A stretch of 64,000 nucleotides of DNA from Leptospiraceae bacterium. Lineage in GTDB: Bacteria > Spirochaetota > Leptospiria > Leptospirales > Leptospiraceae. The notes under the pieces were generated by a model, which did no database searches, was not told the origin of the DNA, and worked only from the letters and a program-made list of their open reading frames with translations. Below are positions 36,314-44,208 of this stretch, piece after piece. Position 1 is the first letter of the stretch. Each line of letters starts with the position of its first letter. The stretch spans positions 1,798,001 through 1,862,000 of the forward strand of contig JACKPC010000001.1 of the NCBI GenBank assembly GCA_024233835.1. Reading direction: 5' to 3'. A program made the position numbers and the translations under genes.

Positions 36314-39300
36314 TTATAACCCTGTTACATTGATACTATAAGTTCCTTCATCTAATGAGCTATATCCTTCTACTATTAAATAAACTTTCCCATTTTCAGT
36401 AGATGTAATGGTTACACCGGTGTTGTACCCGCTGTCAGCTTCTGTGAAATAGGAATTGGAACCATCAGATGTATAAGCAGAAACTTTGATATCTGCAGTT
36501 TTAGTTCCGCTACCCTCGTAGGAATCATCCCATTTTATGTTATATTGTTTTCCAGATTCTGTAGAAAAAGAAAACCACATCTGAGTTTGTGCTACTAAAT
36601 TATAAGTTTGTGCTGCTGCATTTACCATCAACGAGGGTATTGTGTACGTTGGGTCCAGCTCGACCCATATTTTATAAGTTCCATTGTTACCTGCAACTTT
36701 ACCCGATACAGTGATATACGTATTTTCTGTTGCCACTGCAATTACGTTTCTACCAACACTGTAACCACTATCTATAGAGTTAAAATAATAAACAGAACCA
36801 TCGCTGTTAAACGCAGATACCTGTATATCTACAGTTTCGTTTTCTGTGCCTTGAAAACTATCCGCCCATTTAACTATATAACGCTTTCCGAATTGAGAAT
36901 TAAAATAGAATGTTTGTATTTCATTGGATTCTAAAGTGTAGGTATCGGAACTTGCGTCTACAATTAATGGAGTAATCGTAGATTCATAAGATTGCACATA
37001 GATTTGAAAAGTGCCGGAAAAATAACTACCCCACGCTTCTGCTTTCAAGTAAATAGTTCCAGTTTCTTGGGCTGTTACTACCTGACCATTCGGAAAACCA
37101 TCACTATTAAAACTAAAGTAGGAAATTGTTTTATCGGAACGATAAGCTGAAACATAAGTATAATCGTATAGTTCTGTTCCAGAACCGATTTTAGTCCATT
37201 TAATTATATATTTCTTGTTTTGCTCTGCCTGAAATGAAAACCAGGATTTTGTGTCTGCAATTAAGTTATAAGTTGAAGGAGAAGCATCTATAGTTAATTG
37301 AGTAATGACCGGTGGATAATTAGGATCCATTTCAACCCATAGTTTAAAGGTACCGGGTTCACCATACTCATCAATCCTTATGTATATGGTTTGATTTGTG
37401 GATGAAATAATACTATTACCGATAGTGCTGTCTAAAAATTCTTCTGTAAAATAAGATGTTGTATCAGGTTTATAAGCAGAACTTACAACGGATGCTGTTT
37501 CTATAGGAAACTCAACAAAGGAATCTTCCCCTTTAATATAATACTTTTTATCTGCCTGTGCAATGAAAGAAAACCATAGAGTTTCACCGGTTTGAATTGT
37601 ATACTGTTGTGGACCTGCATCTACAGTAATAGAAGGAGGAACATAAGTTTCTATCCATATCTTAAAAGAACCGGTTTCTGTAGTGTTGATACCTTTTACA
37701 TTTATTGAGATTTTACCGGTTATGGATGAAGGTACTATTTGACCACTATATCCACTATCAGTATAACTAAAATAGGTATCACTTGAGACCAAAATGTCTG
37801 CGGTTTCACTGCCTGTTCCTTGAATTTTATCTGCCCATTTTACTTTATAAAAACTACCTACAGTAGCATTAAAGAAAAAAAGCATCTCAGAACCTGCATT
37901 GAGTGTATAAGTAGAGGCAGGTGCATTCACAGTAAGCTGAGTTCCACTTTCTGATTCTATCCAAACTTGGAATGTGCCTGTTTCTGTTGTGCTTACACCG
38001 TCTACCCTTAAACGTATAGTTTCTGTTGCAGACGCTGTTATTAAGCTACCATTGTAGCCGTTATCAATAGAACTAAAAAAAATAGAACTTCCAGCAGAAG
38101 TATAAGCAGACACCTTTATATCTGCTGTTTGGCTACCGGTTCCATTCATTTTATCTGCCCAATACACTTTATAACTATTTCCTGATGTAGCTGCAAAAGA
38201 AAAGTATTTTGTATCACCGGCTATATTGTATGTGTTAGCCGAAGCATCTACCGTAAGTGTAGTAAATGCAGGTAGATTATAAGTTTGAATTTTTTCTACC
38301 CATATTTGGAATGAGCCTGAAGTAGTTGATGTAATCCCTTCTACCCGTAGATTTATATTTCCGCCACCACCGGAACCATGGTACTGCACAATTTGCCCCG
38401 GAAATAAACCTTTGTCTACAGAAGTAAAAGGTGTAGCAACCCCCGAACCATCTGAATATTCATAGTAAGCAGAAACTTTTACATCTGCTGACTGGCTACC
38501 TGTACCATCTGTTTTATCTGCCCATTTTACCCTATAGTTTGTATAAGAACTTGCATAGAAATAAAACTTTACCATACCGTTTTCGGAGATTGAATAACTT
38601 TGAGGCGCTGCATCTACTGTAAGTTTGGTGCTTGGTGATTCGTAAGATTCTATCCAAATCTTAAAAGAACCATAATCACCGGAAGAATATCCTTCTACCT
38701 TAAGATAAACCTTTCCTTCTTTAAAACCGGTAATAATTTTACCTGCGTTATATCCGCTGTCCACCCGGGTAAAATAATTAATAGAATTATCTGCTATATA
38801 AGCGGAAACACTTATATCTGCTGTTGCGATGCCGCTTCCTTCATAGCTATCATCCCAGCGAATTTTGTATTCTTTATTTTTTGTTGGAAAAAATGAGAAT
38901 AATACATTTTCTTTTTGTTTTAGATTATATGTTTTTGCAGCTTCGTCTACGATTAGAGGTGTAGATACAATTTGCTCGGGCACCTGTTCTATCCATAGTT
39001 TAAAAGAACCAATAGAGTTAGAGTTTATGGCTTGCACTTTTAGATAAACTTTATCAGTTTCTGCTGCTAAAAAAATTACACCGGGTATATTACCGCTGTC
39101 TGCTTTCAAGAAATAACTATCCTTTTTATTTGATTTATATGCGGAGACGACAATGTCTGCTGTTTCATTACCGGAGCCGTTATAAGAATCCAACCAATGG
39201 ACCGAGTATTTCTTTCCGGATACAGTATCAAATGATAGCCAGATAGTTTCATCTATAGAAATCGAATAAGTAGATGGAGATGAGGTATTTGATAATTCTA

Positions 39301-39739
39301 TATAAGATTCAGGTAATGCAATTTGAATCATAATACTCGTAGAAGTAGTTATTCCATCTTTATCAAAAGCTGTGATTGTGTAGGAAGTCGCAGGAGATTC
39401 TATGGATGCTACACCGGATATTTTTCCATTTTCTGTTTGAAAACTTAATCCCTGGGGGAGGCTTGGATTTATTGAATAAGATAATATAGTACCCGTTACG
39501 GTAGGAAGAACTTCAATAATATTTTTTCCTTTAATAAAAACGTAGGACTGAGAATTGTATTTTATGCTGATTGGTATAGAGGTCGGATTATTTGTAGGAG
39601 GAGGATTTGAATCGCTGGAGTTAAAATGATTGTTAGCCAGGAACAATGGAAGTACCTGTTGTATTAAAGTATTATCTTTTTTTGAGCAGCCCCAAAAAAT
39701 AAAAATAACAAATATAATGATTCTTCCGAGCGATAGCAT
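36314..39739 (-). CDS. Giant lipoprotein with nine PPC-like repeats
   Basis: A 1141-residue lipoprotein: leader ending in lipobox FWGC, then SKKDN. Residues about 55-145 form a putative-Ig (He_PIG) domain (PSLPQGLSFQTENGKISG). From about 150 to the end there are nine tandem repeats of 100-120 residues, each with LTVDA..Q.Y.L, W/F-FSF, the core Y.I.W.DS..G.G..TADI.VSAY, YF...DSGYN.G, and a closing GTF.IWIE; this resembles bacterial pre-peptidase C-terminal (PPC) beta-sandwiches. Repeat 6 lacks the WADS core and repeat 5 is shortened. No enzymatic domain is seen. First gene of the operon, with Shine-Dalgarno GGAG and a clear promoter about 120 bases upstream. Probably a surface adhesin or scaffold. 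Confidence 0.85.
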   Translation of the reverse strand: MLSLGRIIIFVIFIFWGCSKKDNTLIQQVLPLFLANNHFNSSDSNPPPTNNPTSIPISIKYNSQSYVFIKGKNIIEVLPTVTGTILSYSINPSLPQGLSFQTENGKISGVASIESPATSYTITAFDKDGITTSTSIMIQIALPESYIELSNTSSPSTYSISIDETIWLSFDTVSGKKYSVHWLDSYNGSGNETADIVVSAYKSNKKDSYFLKADSGNIPGVIFLAAETDKVYLKVQAINSNSIGSFKLWIEQVPEQIVSTPLIVDEAAKTYNLKQKENVLFSFFPTKNKEYKIRWDDSYEGSGIATADISVSAYIADNSINYFTRVDSGYNAGKIITGFKEGKVYLKVEGYSSGDYGSFKIWIESYESPSTKLTVDAAPQSYSISENGMVKFYFYASSYTNYRVKWADKTDGTGSQSADVKVSAYYEYSDGSGVATPFTSVDKGLFPGQIVQYHGSGGGGNINLRVEGITSTTSGSFQIWVEKIQTYNLPAFTTLTVDASANTYNIAGDTKYFSFAATSGNSYKVYWADKMNGTGSQTADIKVSAYTSAGSSIFFSSIDNGYNGSLITASATETIRLRVDGVSTTETGTFQVWIESESGTQLTVNAPASTYTLNAGSEMLFFFNATVGSFYKVKWADKIQGTGSETADILVSSDTYFSYTDSGYSGQIVPSSITGKISINVKGINTTETGSFKIWIETYVPPSITVDAGPQQYTIQTGETLWFSFIAQADKKYYIKGEDSFVEFPIETASVVSSAYKPDTTSYFTEEFLDSTIGNSIISSTNQTIYIRIDEYGEPGTFKLWVEMDPNYPPVITQLTIDASPSTYNLIADTKSWFSFQAEQNKKYIIKWTKIGSGTELYDYTYVSAYRSDKTISYFSFNSDGFPNGQVVTAQETGTIYLKAEAWGSYFSGTFQIYVQSYESTITPLIVDASSDTYTLESNEIQTFYFNSQFGKRYIVKWADSFQGTENETVDIQVSAFNSDGSVYYFNSIDSGYSVGRNVIAVATENTYITVSGKVAGNNGTYKIWVELDPTYTIPSLMVNAAAQTYNLVAQTQMWFSFSTESGKQYNIKWDDSYEGSGTKTADIKVSAYTSDGSNSYFTEADSGYNTGVTITSTENGKVYLIVEGYSSLDEGTYSINVTGL

Positions 39740-39858
39740 GTCTTTTCTCCAAATATCATATAAGCTTTTTTAGCAAAAAAGTTTTACCGTTTTTCACTGA
39801 TATGTCCGGGTGAATCCATGACGGAGCTGGAGCTGTACAACCAAACTCCACATTCCCA
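39740..39858 (-). ncRNA. Structured 5' leader of the lipoprotein operon
   Basis: The minus-strand leader between the promoter and the start codon can fold: TTCAC pairs with GTGAA inside an outer CCGT/ACGG pairing (around 39783-39820), followed by a small hairpin CTTTTTT-AGC-AAAAAAG (39765-39781) close to the Shine-Dalgarno. I do not recognise a known riboswitch class; it may be only a stable leader. Confidence 0.25.
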
Positions 39859-39887
39859 ATTATCTCACACAATTCGTCTTTTGTCTA
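39859..39887 (-). promoter_or_regulatory. Promoter of the caspase/Kelch lipoprotein operon
   Basis: Minus-strand -35 TAGACA (39882-39887) and -10 GATAAT (39859-39864), both 5/6 matches to consensus, with a 17-base spacer. It would give a leader of about 112 bases to the ATG at 39739. It begins 36 bases after the LuxR-type gene at 39923. Confidence 0.6.
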
Positions 39888-39922
39888 TACCTCAAAAGTA
39901 GTATTTATTTTACGATTCAGGG

Positions 39923-40552
39923 TTAAAAATTTAGTTCTCGTAGTTTTTTGAGTAGTTCTGCTTGACTGTTGACTTTGAGTTTTCTATAAATAGAAGTGAA
40001 TTGTTTCCTAATGGTTTGTTCCGAGGTTCCGAAAATCTGGCTAATCTCTTTCGAATTATGGCCTTTAATTAGCTCAAGGACAATTTCCATTTCTCTTTTA
40101 CTGAGTTCGGGAATCGTTTTTGCTGGAATTGCTGGTTTGTTTAAGAAATTTAAAATTTGCTCGGTAAGAGAGGGAGACAGAGTTCCTCCTCCCTTAATGA
40201 CGTCTATCATCATTTGTTTTAAATTGGAACTATCTGATTTTAAAATGTAGCCTACAGCCCCGGAGCGGAGAACTTTATCTATTTCAGTATCTGCTAATTT
40301 ATCACCGATGAGGATGATTTTTTGTTCGGGATTTCGGATTTTGATGACTCGGGTAAGTTCATATCCCGATATATCAGAAAGATTCGAATCGATAACAAGA
40401 AGATCTAAACGCTTTGTTTTGCCGGATCTCCAGAACTCTTTAGCCGATGTCCAGAAAAAAAAATTCTTACACTCCTTCATTTCCTGAATAGTAGCAGAAA
40501 TTTTTTCTAAATAACATACATCCTGGCACACTGCACCGATGTTATAGGACAT
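39923..40552 (-). CDS. NarL/LuxR-type response regulator
   Basis: A 209-residue regulator. Receiver domain (about 1-120) with acceptor Asp in LLVIDSNLSDISGYEL and Lys in YILKSD; C-terminal LuxR helix-turn-helix (about 145-209): LSKREMEIVLELIKGHNSKEI and GTSEQTIRKQFTSIYRKLKVNS. I use ATG 40552, four bases after the upstream stop; the alternative TTG at 40570 lies inside the upstream gene. It is downstream of a second LuxR gene and directly upstream of the lipoprotein operon on the same strand, so it is the best candidate regulator of that operon. No kinase lies beside it. Confidence 0.9.
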   Translation of the reverse strand: MSYNIGAVCQDVCYLEKISATIQEMKECKNFFFWTSAKEFWRSGKTKRLDLLVIDSNLSDISGYELTRVIKIRNPEQKIILIGDKLADTEIDKVLRSGAVGYILKSDSSNLKQMMIDVIKGGGTLSPSLTEQILNFLNKPAIPAKTIPELSKREMEIVLELIKGHNSKEISQIFGTSEQTIRKQFTSIYRKLKVNSQAELLKKLRELNF

Positions 40553-40556
40553 AAAT

Positions 40557-41189
40557 TCAAATGATTCCAAGTTCTTTTGCTTTTTGGAGCAAGGCGATTC
40601 GATTTCTTACCTGTAGCTTTTTATGGATATTATGAATCTGTTTTTTAACGGTAAGGGGAGAAATACGCAAGATTTCTGCAATAGCCTGGTTTTTAATACC
40701 TTCTGATATTAGCTGAATTAATTGATTTTCTCTCTGAGTCAGGTGAGAATGATTTAAAAAAGATAATTCATGCTTATGAAAATAGTGAAACAGTGAAAAA
40801 ATGATTTTGGGCGAAATTGTTTTCGTATCCTGAAGCATTCGTAATAACTCTGAACTCCAATCCTTAAAATCCTGTATAAAAAGTATTCTGTGAATACCAA
40901 ATTTACATAATTCTATGATATTATTTTCACTTTTATCGTTCAAAATCCAAATAATTCTGGTTTTTATTCGGGAATGAAGAGTAGAGTTATTTAATTCAAG
41001 GTTGTAAAGATTTTCCGCATAAATAAAAATGATATTTAAATTCTCCTCTTCCCTGAGCTCTTTCCAGGAGGAAAAGTGGTAAAAATTCTCTCTCTGAAAA
41101 ATTGAGTATAATAATGTGCATAATTCATTGTTATTATTCGTATTGTAGCATAATAAACCTACTTTTTGGGTTATCAGACAGTTTTCCAT
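40557..41189 (-). CDS. LuxR-type regulator with degenerate receiver
   Basis: A 210-residue paralogue of the next gene. The HTH half is intact (LTQRENQLIQLISEGIKNQAI, LTVKKQIHNIHKKLQVRN), but the N-terminal receiver-like half lacks the phosphorylation site: the strand that should carry the Asp reads NIIFIYAENLYN, and the early acidic pair is missing (GLLCYNTNNNN). It probably works without phosphorylation, perhaps as a heterodimer partner or by ligand binding. It precedes the intact regulator by 4 bases in the same operon. The upstream region (41190-41459) contains a structured repeat. Confidence 0.85.
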   Translation of the reverse strand: MENCLITQKVGLLCYNTNNNNELCTLLYSIFQRENFYHFSSWKELREEENLNIIFIYAENLYNLELNNSTLHSRIKTRIIWILNDKSENNIIELCKFGIHRILFIQDFKDWSSELLRMLQDTKTISPKIIFSLFHYFHKHELSFLNHSHLTQRENQLIQLISEGIKNQAIAEILRISPLTVKKQIHNIHKKLQVRNRIALLQKAKELGII

Positions 41190-41310
41190 GAAAGGTATCT
41201 ATAAAAACACATTTCATTTAGATATAAAAAGTCGTCAATGAATAAGCAAAATTTGAATGGAAAAATATTTTTGATAAGCCATTTTTTTGCGGTCTTATTA
41301 AAAAAAAGGG

Positions 41311-41434
41311 TATTCGCTCATTTATCCAGGGCAAATGCAAGCGACCCACCGATGGGTCGCGCTCTCGGGAGAATGTCTATAAACGCAAGCGAACACTGAT
41401 GGTTCGCCTGTTTCCCGGAAAAATTGAGCGGATA
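41311..41434. repeat. Tandem REP-like palindromic element, structured
   Basis: Two related units of about 48 bases. Each has GCAAGCGA leading into a hairpin: GCGACCCA-CCGA-TGGGTCGC at 41341-41360 (perfect) and GCGAAC..GTTCGC at 41389-41407, each followed by a second short palindrome (CTCTCGGGAG; TTTCCCGGAAA). The pair is enclosed by a 10-base outer inverted repeat, TATTCGCTCA (41311-41320) with TGAGCGGATA (41425-41434, one G-T pair). On the minus strand the outer stem is followed by CCC and eight T (41301-41310 region), so it could also end transcription of the gene at 41460. It is clearly more GC-rich than the surroundings. Confidence 0.55.
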
Positions 41435-41459
41435 CTTGGTATCTGCAATTCTCGAAATA

Positions 41460-42242
41460 TTACTCTCTTATAATTTTCGTATATTTGATATCTATAATTC
41501 CTATATCGACTCCCTTATCAAGCTCGGTGACACGGGTGCCGATTTCTTTCGGAGGGTGCAGGTTATCTTTGTCTTTCTGGGTAACCCTTGAGATGGCCTT
41601 TACGTTTTTCTTGTTTGCCTTATATTCGAGGGCTTCAAGGCCGGTATCGGAAAAGACATACTGGTAAATATCTTCTTCCGGAGTTTTTACGAGGACCCTA
41701 TTTTCTGTCGGGCTAAAAAAACTGGTTCCCTGTTTAAATTCATCCAGGAAGTTTAAAGAAATGGAGTAGTAGATAACCGGAAAGGGAATGGTAATCGTCT
41801 TTCCGCTGGCCGGGTCTATCATCTGAATGTCTCCCATTGTTTGTTTGTGGGGGGCCTGCCCTGCCGATTTTATGAAGATGCTATTTTTATCTGCTTCAAT
41901 GGTCGAGACTATCATGCCGAAGAAAGGTTCCATAAGCTGGATCTTTACTTTGCCCGTAGCTTTTTGAAAGTTAATATTTCCTTTTAAAACATTACTTTCA
42001 GAAAGATTTTTACCGCTCCGAATTTTCATAACAAAGTTGCCTTTGAAGGAAGTGGAGGTAGTTTGAATTTTGCGAATCTTTTGAATCAGGGGTTGGGATA
42101 GTTTTTCATTAAAAGCATAGAATTTTTTTTGCTCCAGTTCAATGTAGTCCGGTTTGGATTCTACGATTTCGGGGCTTGTTTTACAGGAAATAAAGTAAAT
42201 AGAAAGTAAGAATAGGCTTAAAAGTTTAAATTTTGATCTCAT
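41460..42242 (-). CDS. LolB/LolA-like outer-membrane lipoprotein (DUF4292-like)
   Basis: A 260-residue lipoprotein with lipobox FISC (17-20). The mature part has the half-barrel strand pattern of lipoprotein-carrier proteins: a start FKGNFVMKIRSGKN, NINFQKATGKVKIQLMEPFFGMIVSTIEADKNS, and later VYQYVFSDTGLEALEYKANKK, which is the LolA/LolB/DUF4292 layout. It may help lipoproteins reach the outer membrane, which fits a genome rich in them, but the call rests on pattern rather than a diagnostic motif. Single gene, divergent from the DUF1554 lipoprotein. Confidence 0.6.
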   Translation of the reverse strand: MRSKFKLLSLFLLSIYFISCKTSPEIVESKPDYIELEQKKFYAFNEKLSQPLIQKIRKIQTTSTSFKGNFVMKIRSGKNLSESNVLKGNINFQKATGKVKIQLMEPFFGMIVSTIEADKNSIFIKSAGQAPHKQTMGDIQMIDPASGKTITIPFPVIYYSISLNFLDEFKQGTSFFSPTENRVLVKTPEEDIYQYVFSDTGLEALEYKANKKNVKAISRVTQKDKDNLHPPKEIGTRVTELDKGVDIGIIDIKYTKIIRE

Positions 42243-42339
42243 AGAATCAAGATTTTGAACTTCCTTTTACTGACAAGGCACTTTTTCAGGATTCAGGAAT
42301 AAGATTATTCTTTTAAATTGTTTTATTCACTAAATTTGT

Positions 42340-42369
42340 TTGACACGTTCTATGATGGAGTGTTATAAT
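42340..42369 (+). promoter_or_regulatory. Consensus sigma-70-type promoter of the DUF1554 lipoprotein
   Basis: Perfect -35 TTGACA (42340-42345) and perfect -10 TATAAT (42364-42369) with an 18-base spacer. The predicted start of transcription, about 42376, is 17 bases before the ATG. It is the best promoter in the window, so the gene is probably highly expressed. Confidence 0.8.
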
Positions 42370-42392
42370 CGTCTTAACAGGGATTGATTGAA

Positions 42393-44066
42393 ATGAAATT
42401 TTTATTGAGATTAACGTTTATAATTTTTCTGATGTTTCATCTACATTCCTGCGTATTAGAACCTACACCTTCTGTAAATTTAAAAAATCTCTTAGTAATT
42501 GGTAATACTTCGACCCCTGATATATCCATTTCGGTAGATGGGCAGGAATATCTCAGTGGAAGTGCCTATCAAATTAGTTCCAGTCCGGGGAATTCTAGCT
42601 TTGTTACGTTTACCCTATCTAACCTGGGAAATTTAGACTTAAATATTGAGGAGACATCTCCCTCCCTGAGTGGAGAAGCATCTTCTTCTTATCAGATAAT
42701 TGCAGAGCCGGTAAGAACAATTTCCGCCGGATCCAGTAGTAGTTTTGTCGTAAGTTATACGCCTTCTTCAAGTGGAACTTTTAATGCTACACTTACAATT
42801 TCCAGTAACGATCCGGATGAGGGTACTTATATTATCAATATAAAAGGGCTCACAACAGGACCGGAAATTGAAGTTAGTCAGAATTCAACATCGATTAGTT
42901 CGGGAGGAAGTTACGATTTTGGTGCACTAGATCCCGGCAATTATTCTACTCGAACATTCACGATAAATAATACGGGAGACTCCGAACTTAGCCTGAGCGG
43001 GGTAAGTCTCAGCGGAGCAAATGCAGCTTCCTTTAGTGTAGAAATTCAGCCAGCTTTTAATATTTCTGCATCGGGTTTTACAAGCTTTTCTATCAAATTC
43101 AGTTCCATTGTGGGTGGGACGTATACGGCAACCCTTACTATTTTAAGTAATGATAGCGATGAAGGAACCTTTACGATTCAACTTACAGGAACGGGGCTCG
43201 GGCCGGAAATAAATCTCGTACAGGGAAGCACAAATTTAGTTTCCGGAACCTCCTATTATGATTTTGGAAACCAGGGGAATGCTTCCTCTTCAGAAGTAAT
43301 TACCTTTACCATCCAAAATACAGGAAACACAGATTTGGTTTTAAGCGGAAGTCCTGTTTTGAGTTTCAGTGGTGCTAATTCTTCCGACTTTTCTATTATT
43401 TCGCAAGCTTCAAGCCCGGTTGCAGCTTCTTCCAATACTACGTTTAGCTTGCAATTTACACCTTCCGGTCTCGGACAGAGACAGGCTACTTTAAGTATCG
43501 CGAATAATGATAGTGATGAAAGTCTGTATGTTATAAATTTGAGGGGTTACGGTTTAAATGATGGAGGCTGCGCTCTTATAAAAACCGGTACCAATCTTGA
43601 TAAAATCATTTTTATGACTGCTACAAAATATAATGGAAATTTGGGAGGAGTCAGTGCTGCCGATTCAAAGTGTAATTCAGATGCCAATGCCCCGAAGGGA
43701 AAAACGTTTAAAGCATTATTGGGTGGTACCGCTAGGAGTCTTTCAAAAGACTGGCCTTTACAAGCCAATATTAGATATTTTAAAACAGATGGAACCTGTA
43801 TATTTAAAACAAATTCTTCTTCAATTCATGACTTTACCGGTGGTAACTGGCAGGCCTCTATGGCGGGTTCTGCTGCTTATTATTGGACCGGTCTTACCAC
43901 AACCTTTGCACTTTCCGGCATCAATTGCGATGATTGGACTAATAGTTCCTCAGGTGATGGAACTATTGGCTTTGCAAATAAGTCCGACAGCGATGCCATA
44001 GAAGCTTCTTCAGCACTGGGAGTTTGTAATTGGGTAACAAAGAGTTTGCTCTGCATTGAGCAGTAA
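42393..44066 (+). CDS. Anchor-D/DUF1554 lipoprotein, Leptospira type
   Basis: A 557-residue lipoprotein. I start at ATG 42393 (AGGGA at 42379-42383); a TTG at 42384 is less likely. Lipobox LHSC is followed by three tandem choice-of-anchor-D (HYDIN/ASPM-type) domains of about 115 residues, each with YDFG...., NTGDSELSLSG, F..SS.GTYTATLTI.SNDSDEGT and a closing LTGTG. The C-terminal 170 residues match DUF1554: KIIFMTATKYNGNLGGVSA, ADSKCNSDA, FKALLGGTARSL, YYWTGL, CDDWTNSSSGDGTIG and the final CNWVTKSLLCIEQ with paired cysteines. DUF1554 is a family found mainly in Leptospira lipoproteins, so this is the best taxonomic marker here. Probably surface exposed. Confidence 0.9.
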   Translation: MKFLLRLTFIIFLMFHLHSCVLEPTPSVNLKNLLVIGNTSTPDISISVDGQEYLSGSAYQISSSPGNSSFVTFTLSNLGNLDLNIEETSPSLSGEASSSYQIIAEPVRTISAGSSSSFVVSYTPSSSGTFNATLTISSNDPDEGTYIINIKGLTTGPEIEVSQNSTSISSGGSYDFGALDPGNYSTRTFTINNTGDSELSLSGVSLSGANAASFSVEIQPAFNISASGFTSFSIKFSSIVGGTYTATLTILSNDSDEGTFTIQLTGTGLGPEINLVQGSTNLVSGTSYYDFGNQGNASSSEVITFTIQNTGNTDLVLSGSPVLSFSGANSSDFSIISQASSPVAASSNTTFSLQFTPSGLGQRQATLSIANNDSDESLYVINLRGYGLNDGGCALIKTGTNLDKIIFMTATKYNGNLGGVSAADSKCNSDANAPKGKTFKALLGGTARSLSKDWPLQANIRYFKTDGTCIFKTNSSSIHDFTGGNWQASMAGSAAYYWTGLTTTFALSGINCDDWTNSSSGDGTIGFANKSDSDAIEASSALGVCNWVTKSLLCIEQ

Positions 44067-44067
44067 T

Positions 44068-44108
44068 CTTCTAATTCAAGTGAATGCTTTTATGGCTTTA
44101 TTCTAATA
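44068..44108. repeat. 41-bp direct repeat, left copy (duplicated end of suhB-like gene)
   Basis: Matches 45284-45324 at 40 of 41 positions. Read on the minus strand it encodes the last codons of the inositol-monophosphatase gene, but one substitution turns a Lys codon into TAA. It lies one base after the stop of the DUF1554 gene. Confidence 0.9.
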
Positions 44109-44208
44109 TACTCAGAAGACATCTTTAACATGCTTGCTTAACAGAAAAGCATATCCCGGCTGGAGCGGACAAAGGGACGCACAAGTAAGTAGTAATTGCA
44201 ATTATCCC

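Noticed and set aside
41389..41407. GCGAAC...GTTCGC pair read as an integron attC site
   Set aside because: The core does not fit GTTRRRY, the arms are too short and there is no integrase or cassette array.
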